Below are positions 56,409 through 64,000 of a stretch of DNA of 64,000 bases, piece after piece (within the stretch, counting starts at the first letter, position 1; every line of letters begins with the position of its first letter). Under the pieces are notes generated by a model. It saw only the letters and a program-made list of their open reading frames with translations, did not search any database and was not told the DNA's origin. Where the stretch lies: NCBI GenBank assembly GCA_032718475.1, contig JAUCBJ010007785.1, positions 124,001 to 188,000 on the forward strand. Direction: 5' to 3'. A program made the position numbers and the translations under genes. The stretch is from Nemertoderma westbladi (lineage: Eukaryota; Xenacoelomorpha; Nemertodermatida; Nemertodermatidae).

Positions 56409-58672
56409 ACATGCGCATGAAACACTTCAGACCTAACAGGTTGACACATTGTTACAGGGGGTGGTGGTATACCCTTTTGTGTATTTACTAATTTATCGCG
56501 TTCTAACGCGATACTTTGCTGCACTTCTTGCAACTCTAACCTACTCTCTCTAATTGTTCCCTTTAACTGCTGCACAGTTCCCTCCATCTCCTGGGCCTGC
56601 CGAGAGGAGCGAGAATGTTGTTCCCTCAGCTGTCCGAGCAGGAGACCCATCTCCCGTCGTCCCTCATCTACCCACTCCACCGCCGAAGCGGGAGGCGCCA
56701 ACGTTGTAGCGGGCGGACGAGGGACAACGGGCGACAAGTCATGAATATTTCGCTCGGAGTCCAGGACATGAACAATTTCAGGGGTGGTTCTGTGGGGCAC
56801 AGGTAGCTTCGTGCTGTGCAGAGGGAATTTAGAGGTAGGTTCAGGGAGTACAGGTGTCTCTATCACCGAAGGGGTGGCTTCGAGAACAGGCCTAATTATT
56901 TCAGGCTCATCTACTATAGTAGGGAGTCTTTCTATGTTAATTATTTGGTCTGTGGGTTCTATACTACATAAGTTTGTGTTATTTAGTTGCCTTCTAACAG
57001 CTGGGGGCAAATCAGGCAATTTCTGATGGTGGGACATTCTTCTACGTCTGCTTAGACGAGATCTATTTCCTCCGCCTTCAGGATCGGTGGTATCGCCTTC
57101 CTCAGATGATGTGTATCCCTGTCTTTTGGGAGTTGATCGACCCATCATCTGCATTTGACTAGCTGTTAACTGTTTATTTATGCAGTCTTGATTCTCCTGA
57201 ATGTTTTCCAATTCTAGTTGGGTGGTTTCTTCAGAGGCTCTCCGTTCTGCTTCTGCCACTGCCTCTGCCGCTGCCACTGCCGCCTTTCTTTCCGCTTCGG
57301 CCGCTGCCACTGCCGCCTTTCTTTCCACTTCTACCGCCTTTCTTTCCACTTCTACCGCCTTTCTTTCCGCTTCTACTTCTGCCGCTGCCGCTGCCGCTGC
57401 CGCTTTTCTTTCCGCTTCTACTTCTGCCGCTGCCGCTGCCGCTGCCGCTTTTCTTTCCGCTTCTGCCGCTGCCACTGCTGCTGCCACTGCCGCTGTCTTT
57501 CTGTCTGCTATACGTTTTTTCTTTACTTGTTCTTCTTGGACTCTAGTGATGCAGAGGCGTTCATCAAATGTGGCTTGGTTCGCAGCTATCCTATCCGCAT
57601 CTATTGCATCCAACACAAGCTTGGCTCCTTCACTATTAGGGCTAAGTCCATCTAGCCTTCTCCTCAACTCTTCATCTCCTACAAAACGTTGATAGTCCGA
57701 CAGATAGATGTCAATGGCATCCCTCTTATGCGGTTTCTCTGCCGTCACTTCACTTTCCACTTGGGAAAATGTAGCGTCTGTTGATTCTCCATGGGTTGAG
57801 CGCTCATCTAGCTGAGCTTTCCACTGAGCCGTTCCTTGAACCTGGAGACTTACCCGTTGAAACCAAGTCTTTACGGCAACTTGCAACGACGTGTCTTGTC
57901 TTCTTTTAGAAGCCTCCTCAAAGGCCGATAAGATTAGCCTGATTCGTAGAATTCTTTCTCTAACTTGATAAAGCAGCTGTCCCTGCTCTTGAGGTGCTTG
58001 GGGTTGTTGAAACAGTTGTTCTTTTAATCGCTCCATAGAGCTGAAGAATCCCTGTACGTATCCTGCTGCTGACCTCTTCCACACAGCTGGATCGATGGTT
58101 TCTTTTGTTACTCCCATCCTGTGTATGTCTTCCCAGGCAGCTTCCGATAAGTCAACCGGGAGTCCGGGTCCGGGGAAGTTCCATTGCGACTCGACAATAG
58201 ACTTCAGTTCTTCCCTTGTGTATCCCGCATAACTATCCTTGGTCGATCGCTTACTTCTCGCCCAATCAATCTGGTGTTCTTCCACCGCGATCAATACTCT
58301 AGAGAGTACGGCTGCAGGAAGGATGAGAAGGGGATCCGAATAAACCGCATCCGTCATCTTTGCTCCGCGCTCGGGTGTCAGCTCTACAGTATCCTCACTA
58401 CTGGAGCTGTCGGGCCGTTGAGAAATAAGTTCTCGGCTCGCGGGTGGTTGCTGTTCCGCTACTTCTTGGTCCCGCTTGACCTGAGCTCTAGTGCCTATGA
58501 CAGACCTACGATGTTGGACTAGCCTAGGGTCTGATATTACTACGGGAGGGATGATCTTTCTTACAGTAGGAGGTGAGTTGAACTTCGGTCCTACACATTC
58601 CACACTCCTGTCTGGGTCACAGATGGTTGTATCTAAGAGACTGTCTGACAGGTTTTGCTTTGTGTCAGACAT
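56360..58672 (-). CDS. Element ORF1: Ala-rich coiled-coil protein (770 aa)
   Basis: I choose ATG 58672 (MSDTKQNLSDSLL); the frame is open four codons further, to a GTG at 58684. Residues of about 390-490 are a long charged helix built from repeats of the type AAAAAEVEAERKA and VEVERKA, encoded by GCx-rich triplet runs (57240-57500). Pro-rich and acidic linkers flank it. A second coiled coil lies near 690-740. No catalytic or zinc motif is recognisable. It occupies the 5' position and its end overlaps ORF2 by about 50-67 nt in the -1 frame, so a Gag-like or assembly protein extended by frameshifting is possible. Function unknown. Confidence 0.75.
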   Translation of the reverse strand: MSDTKQNLSDSLLDTTICDPDRSVECVGPKFNSPPTVRKIIPPVVISDPRLVQHRRSVIGTRAQVKRDQEVAEQQPPASRELISQRPDSSSSEDTVELTPERGAKMTDAVYSDPLLILPAAVLSRVLIAVEEHQIDWARSKRSTKDSYAGYTREELKSIVESQWNFPGPGLPVDLSEAAWEDIHRMGVTKETIDPAVWKRSAAGYVQGFFSSMERLKEQLFQQPQAPQEQGQLLYQVRERILRIRLILSAFEEASKRRQDTSLQVAVKTWFQRVSLQVQGTAQWKAQLDERSTHGESTDATFSQVESEVTAEKPHKRDAIDIYLSDYQRFVGDEELRRRLDGLSPNSEGAKLVLDAIDADRIAANQATFDERLCITRVQEEQVKKKRIADRKTAAVAAAVAAAEAERKAAAAAAAAEVEAERKAAAAAAAAEVEAERKAVEVERKAVEVERKAAVAAAEAERKAAVAAAEAVAEAERRASEETTQLELENIQENQDCINKQLTASQMQMMGRSTPKRQGYTSSEEGDTTDPEGGGNRSRLSRRRRMSHHQKLPDLPPAVRRQLNNTNLCSIEPTDQIINIERLPTIVDEPEIIRPVLEATPSVIETPVLPEPTSKFPLHSTKLPVPHRTTPEIVHVLDSERNIHDLSPVVPRPPATTLAPPASAVEWVDEGRREMGLLLGQLREQHSRSSRQAQEMEGTVQQLKGTIRESRLELQEVQQSIALERDKLVNTQKGIPPPPVTMCQPVRSEVFHAHVWSLHASILLAKWKLL

Positions 58673-58808
58673 ATTTGTTTGCACAGTTGAATGCCTACTG
58701 CTATATTACAGTTAAAGCAAATCTAGTAATTCAGTATCACGGTTAGCCTAGTAATTAATTACCGATACTGCTACTCAGTGTAGCGTGATATATATATAAT
58801 ATATTAGA

Positions 58809-59170
58809 ATACCGGTATGCTTATAGTATATATATATGTATTATTACAGACTAGGTTTGTCACAGAATACCGGTATATAATTCCAGCACAAATATATATA
58901 AATATATAATAGGCCTATCGTGGATACCGGTATGCAGTTTACACCTATAGTATATATAAGTATAATTATTAACTAGAATTAATTACAGAATACCGGTATA
59001 ATTTCAGCCTAAATTTATAAATATATAATAGGCCTATCGTGAATACCAGTATACAGCTTACACTTATAATGTATATATATAAGTATAATTACAGACTAGA
59101 ATTAATTACAGAATACAGGTATAATTTCAGCCTAAAATTTATAGAAATAAATATAATAAACCTATGGTAA
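58809..59170. repeat. Three-unit tandem repeat with ATACCGGTAT palindromes
   Basis: Units start at 58809, 58924 and 59043 (115-128 bp). Each opens with ATACCGGTAT or a variant, has a second ACCGGTAT-like site mid-unit, and ends in AGGCCTATCGTG or similar. A further ATACCGGTAT at 59171 closes the array. Confidence 0.8.
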
Positions 59171-60130
59171 ATACCGGTATGTCAATTATTTTAAATAATT
59201 GAATTTCTGAATTTTTAGGGGTTACTTGGTTACTTTACTTACTTTATTACCGTTATTTGAGCAGTAGTCCAACTGATATTTAGACCTAATTGATGTATGG
59301 CAGGCCTACTATTTATAAATCGTTTGAGTTGATTTATAATATATATACCCGTTAAAATGGGTTTTGTCAATATTTGAAATAAATGTTATTATTTCTGGGG
59401 GGAGTCACTACACAGAAGCTGTGCGCTCTCAGTGAAGTGCTACTTGTTGGACACTAAAACAAATAATTCTAATTTACCTAAGTTACTTAATACTACAAAT
59501 TACGTACAATTCGGGTGAGATTACAATCTCTAAATAAACACAAAAATTACAAGTACGAATTTTTAGGGTAATTTTACAAGAAGTCTACAAACCAGCCTAA
59601 CAAAGGGTTAGAATATCTGGTTATTACAAAGGACAGGGTACTACGGTATTTGAAAATAATAAGTAGTAGTAAATATACTGCGTTGTCCAGATAGGAAAAT
59701 ACCACCGTCTGACGACTTATAGCCGTATCGCTATAAGTACTACGTTATGTATCACGGAGTGTTCCTACCTAGAAGTTAATTACCGCGGTGTACCAGAACC
59801 AACGTGCCTATTAACCACTTTACAACACAAATATACTGCCTATACACTAATCACCTTCGGAAAGTACTGTACACTAAACCCTAAATTAGGTACAAGTACT
59901 TATACAACAAATAATCAGTAGTTAAAAATACTTGAACAGCTAAAAGAACCACGGTATCTGCTGGAGTGACCGGGGCACAAAATCAACAGTCTTTACCTAC
60001 GCCAAGCAGCCCTGATGTAGTACCGGGGTTAATTTAACTATAACGGTATATATAACAAGCACAATTACTGTAGGAATAAACTTGGGGATATGAATGTTGC
60101 GAATAATCGCATAAACTCTGAATAATAAAT

Positions 60131-60710
60131 ATTACGCTACGCGTACAGACTACTCAAACAAAATGCAGACCAAATACTGACAGACTACTATCAAGCCCAA
60201 ACAAACTACAGTATATGCAGACTCCGAAATGGTTAGTTGGTATGCGTTCTAACCCAGTAGTACGACTTATTATTTCGAGGGGGTTTACCTCACAGCTCTG
60301 GAAGCCCCTACGTTCCCAACTGGCACTTTATCGGACATACACTCTACACACACCGAAATCTCTTCAGACCTAACAACAGCCAGGCAAAATCCAGCCTACA
60401 AATTGTCTAAATAAGAAATATTACGCTACCCGTACAAACTACACAAACAAAGTACAGACCAAACGCTGGCAGACTACTATCAAGCCTAAATAAACTACAG
60501 TATATGCAGACTCCGAAATGGTTAGTTAGTATGCGTTCTAACCGAGTAGTACGACTTATTCTTTCGAGTGGGTTCACCTCACAACACTGGCAGCCCCTAC
60601 TTTCCTAACTAGTACTTTTTCGGACATACACTCTACACACACTACAGTCCCTTCAGACTTAACAACAGTCAGACAACAGTCCAGCCTACAAATTATCTGT
60701 ACAATCTGAG
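60131..60710. repeat. Tandem duplication, 289-bp period, in the leader
   Basis: ATTACGCTAC(G/C)CGTACA starts at 60131 and 60420. The two copies stay collinear through GCAGACTCCGAAATGGTTAG, AGTAGTACGACTTATT and ACATACACTCTACACACAC, with moderate divergence. Confidence 0.88.
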
Positions 60711-60977
60711 CAGGCTTACACGCCTTCTGCTCAATATTGACCTACAAATATATAAAACTTGACAGAAATAAGTAAAATCTCAATAAAAACCAGGGCGGGC
60801 CCTCCCTGATTCAATATTAAGGCCTACCGGTATATAATTATCCAATCGAATAATACTGCTGTACCTGTACTGCTGTAGGTACCGGTCCAGGTGGTTAGGT
60901 AGTCAGGCCTACTAGGTACCGGTTGTCCTGTACTTCAGCGTTATTGCCTACTGCAATACAGAAGCTATATCTGTTAT

Positions 60978-62148
60978 TGTTCGCGCTTTCAGACCTTTAG
61001 CAGTTTAACCTGCCAAATTGGGATGTCTTTTAGATGATAGATCGTCTTTAGCCTATGACAAGTATTTGATACACTACATTAGCCAAAGCCAGTCTATGCG
61101 CAATCATTCACCCGTTGGATATACCCGGGAGACTGGATTCGGAAGCCTAACCGTATTGCGGGGTAGGCCTACTGTATTATTCGACTGATCGTAATATATA
61201 ATCTCTGACAAATATTATTCACTTTCGGGAAATATTAACAGTTCCTTTAGGACGTGGCGCTCTAAATATGTAAACAGAGTTATGACTTAAACTAAACACA
61301 ACGGGATGGCTATAGATTCACGTATATGGCGCATTCTTTAGGAGATGCTTTGTTATCAGTCACAATCATACACAATACTGCACAATGCTGCACACTAATC
61401 TGCCGACCTTCACTAATTTTAGTCACATATAAAGAGAACAACAGACAATACATGTAGGGCCTATGAAATAGCATTAGATTCACTTCAAACCACTTAATGT
61501 AAGTCGCAATTGTTATATGTAACCGGTCTCTCTAACCTTTAGTATATCAAGAAGATTGGGGTGTCTGATTATTTATCAGTATTCCAAATATAATATTCCA
61601 TCAACAAATATAATGAATAACCGACAGTAAATAGCAGTAAAAATGCGGTGTTTGTAGTTGACAATATGATTAGTTTGTATGTTATGGTTCGTTAAGTTAT
61701 GATAACAGATATACGTTCTATAATTAAGCCTACTAATGTTGGGCTAAAGACTGAAACACGGAGGTTCCAAAGCCGGTGTTCTAGGCTGTGGACAAAATCA
61801 CATACTGACACAACTCCACGAGTTTCTATATACAATCTCTAACGCAGAGGCAAAAAACGCTCTGATTGGTCGACCGATCAAAGAAGGAACAGAGAACAAA
61901 GAAAAGGCTCCACGTGTACAGCATCAGCTGTTAGCCGTCGTCATGGTAGCTACACTGTTTCAAGAGGATCTGGCATATTGCGTCATAGAATTGCTTATTA
62001 TGTCCGCTAAAGTACACATACAGAAGAAATGGCTTTTATGTCCTCTAAAACACCAGTACAGTAAGGACACGGCCTTTTATGCCTGTTAAACCAACTACAG
62101 AGTACTTTACGGGGAAAATAACCGGCTAATTCCGCAAAAGCCTTTACA
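60978..62148 (-). repeat. 5' LTR (right) of the BEL/Pao-derived element
   Basis: 1,171 bp with TGTTCGCGC...GCCTTTACA ends in plus orientation, the partner of 46459-47629. It would drive transcription leftwards. Confidence 0.93.
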
Positions 62149-64000
62149 CAAAGCACCCCTCTTCTTTTCCCTCTTCCCAGAAGTTTTTCTATGGTGTTAC
62201 GTACAGTACATTATTGTTCGAGGTTGTACTTTGGTTTCTAACGGACCCAAAGCACCCCCCACACCCGGTTTCTCTTTTCCCTCTTCCCAGAAGTTTTTCT
62301 ATGGTGTTACGTACAGTACATTATTGTTCGAGGTTGTACTTTGGTTCCTAGCGGACCCAAAGCACCCCCCACACCCGGTGTCTCTTTTTCCCTCTTCCCA
62401 GAAGTTTTTCTATGTTGTTACGTACAGTACATTATTGTTCGAGGATATACTTTGGTTCCTAACGGACCCAAAGCACCCCCCACACCCGGTTTCTCTTTTC
62501 CCTCTTCCCAGAAGTTTTTCTATATTGTTACGTACAGTACATTATTGTTCGAGGATATACTTTGGTTCCTAACGGACCCAAAGCACCCCCCACACCCGGT
62601 TTCTCTTTTTCCCTCTTCCCAGAGGTTTTTCTATGGTGTTACGTACAGTACATTATTGTTCGAGGTTATACTTTGGTTCCTAACGGACCCAAAGCACCCC
62701 TCACACCCGGTTTCTCTTTTTCCCTCTTCCCAGAAGTTTTTCTATGGTGTTACGTACAGTACATTATTGTTCGAGGATATACTTTGGTTCCTAACGGACC
62801 CAAAGCACCCCTCACACCCGGTTTCTCTTTTTCCCTCTTCCCAGAGGTTTTTCTATGGTGTTACGTACAGTACATTATTGTTCGAGGATATACTTTGGTT
62901 CCTAACGGACCCAAAGCACCCCTCACACCCGGTTTCTCTTTTTCCCTCTTCCCAGAGGTTTTTCTATGGTGTTACGTACAGTACATTATTGTTCGAGGAT
63001 ATACTTTGGTTCCTAACGGACCCAATGCACCCCTCACACCCGGTTTCTCTTTTTCCCTCTTCCCAGAGGTTTTTCTATGGTGTTACGTACAGTACATTAT
63101 TGTTCGAGGATATAATTTGGTTCCTAACGGACCCAAAGCACCCCTCACACCCGGTTTCTCTTTTTCCCTCTTCCCAGAGGTTTTTCTATGGTGTTACGTA
63201 CAGTACATTATTGTTCGAGGATATACTTTGGTTCCTAACGGACCCAAAGCACCCCTCACACCCGGTTTCTCTTTTTCCCTCTTCCCAGAAGTTTTTCTAT
63301 GGTGTTACGTACAGTACATTATTGTTCGAGGATATACTTTGGTTCCTAACGGACCCAAAGCACCCCTCACACCCGGTTTCTCTTTTTCCCTCTTCCCAGA
63401 GGTTTTTCTATGGTGTTACGTACAGTACATTATTGTTCGAGGATATACTTTGGTTCCTATCGGACCCAAAGCACCCCTCACACCCGGTTTCTCTTTTTCC
63501 CTCTTCCCAGAGGTTTTTCTATGGTGTTACGTACAGTACATTATTGTTCGAGGATATACTTTGGTTCCTAACGGACCCAAAGCACCCCTCACACCAGGTT
63601 TCTCTTTTTCCCTCTTCCCAGAGGTTTTTCTATGGTGTTACGTACAGTACATTATTGTTCGAGGATATACTTTGGTTCCTAACAGACCCAATGCAACCCT
63701 CACACCCGGTTTCTCTTTTTCCCTATTCCCAGAGGTTTTTCTATGGTGTTACGTACAGTACATTATTGTTCGAGGATATAATTTGGTTCCTAACGGACCC
63801 AAAGCACCCCTCACACCCGGTTTCTCTTTTTCCCTCTTCCCAGAGGTTTTTCTATGGTGTTACGTACAGTACATTATTGTTCGAGGATATAATTTGGTTC
63901 CTAACGGACCCAAAGCACCCCTCACACCCGGTTTCTCTTTTTCCCTCTTCCCAGAGGTTTTTCTATGGTGTTACGTACAGTACATTATTGTTCGAGGATA
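62149..64000. repeat. 111-bp minisatellite, right part (with CAAAG duplication)
   Basis: The array starts with the CAAAG target duplication (62149-62153), which continues as CAAAGCACCCC. It then runs to the window's end in units of about 111 bp with AGAAGTTTTT or AGAGGTTTTT variants. Roughly 16-17 units are visible and the array continues beyond the window. It was continuous with 45772-46458 before the LTR element inserted. The frame called at 62231-62572 is a by-product of the repeat. Confidence 0.93.

Larger units (their letters stand above)
58673..60977 (-). other. 5' leader of the LTR element
   Basis: About 2.3 kb between the 5' LTR and ORF1, without a credible ORF. It contains two tandem-repeat blocks (58809-59170 and 60131-60710). 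The bases next to the LTR (ATAACAGATATAGC on the element's strand) do not resemble the usual TGG-starting primer-binding site. Confidence 0.65.
46459..62148 (-). mobile_element. 15.7-kb BEL/Pao-derived LTR retroelement lacking RT and integrase
   Basis: Two 1,171-bp direct LTRs with TG...CA ends and CAAAG duplications bound an internal region of 13,348 bp. Read on the minus strand, it holds a 2.3-kb leader with tandem repeats, ORF1 (770 aa, Ala-rich coiled coil), ORF2 (Gag, zinc knuckles, protease, RNase H tail), a 1.8-kb noncoding stretch, ORF3 (1,143 aa) and ORF4 (260 aa). RT, the RNase H core and integrase are missing from ORF2 and I found them nowhere else. LTR divergence is low (about 17-20 differences by eye), so insertion is fairly recent and must have used enzymes in trans. 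No canonical TGG-type primer-binding site was seen next to the 5' LTR. Confidence 0.9.

Noticed and set aside
57201-57692. Plus-strand frames rich in Ser/Ala or Cys/Arg
   Set aside because: They are the antisense shadow of the Ala/Glu-rich coiled coil of element ORF1.

Overview
The window is nuclear DNA of an invertebrate animal. The reasons are a multi-exon insect-type gustatory-receptor-like gene with good GT/AG introns, exons of a rhodopsin-class GPCR, an RTE-like LINE, a Merlin transposase remnant, hAT-type MITEs, a BEL/Pao LTR element and very long satellite arrays. Frequent words such as AGGCCTAT and ACCGGTAT remind me of marine invertebrates, but I cannot name the phylum or species.

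Layout. 1-26001 is one satellite array of a 35-bp monomer, running off the left edge and organised at several scales (35 bp, 210 bp, about 5.0 and 6.1 kb). 26002-28405 is intergenic and holds a dispersed repeat and a well-formed type I hammerhead ribozyme (26406-26451). 28406-36542 (+) is a five-exon, 449-residue gustatory-receptor-like gene. Its introns carry a foldback element, two MITEs with 8-bp duplications, a Merlin transposase remnant, two 24-base poly-C runs, a minisatellite and a 5'-truncated LINE copy. 36543-38645 is repeat-rich intergenic DNA. 38646-41870 (+) is a 3.2-kb LINE inserted into a tRNA-derived SINE, with an 11-bp target duplication. Two minus-strand exons of a class A GPCR (TM3-TM4 and TM5) follow at 42075-43256.

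45772 to the end is a 111-bp minisatellite split by a 15,690-bp LTR retroelement (46459-62148, minus strand). The LTRs are 1,171 bp each, begin TG and end CA, are flanked by CAAAG duplications and are about 98.5% identical. The element derives from BEL/Pao: it keeps a Gag domain, zinc knuckles and an A17-type protease domain. Reverse transcriptase, most of RNase H and integrase are missing, yet the reading frame continues across the gap. It also carries a 770-residue Ala-rich coiled-coil ORF upstream, and ORFs of 1,143 and 260 residues downstream that I do not recognise. Recent movement of an element with no RT or integrase implies mobilisation in trans. This is the most unusual object in the window.

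The two cellular genes (Gr-like and GPCR) are convergent seven-helix receptors with no obvious functional link. Nearly everything else is mobile or tandemly repeated DNA.
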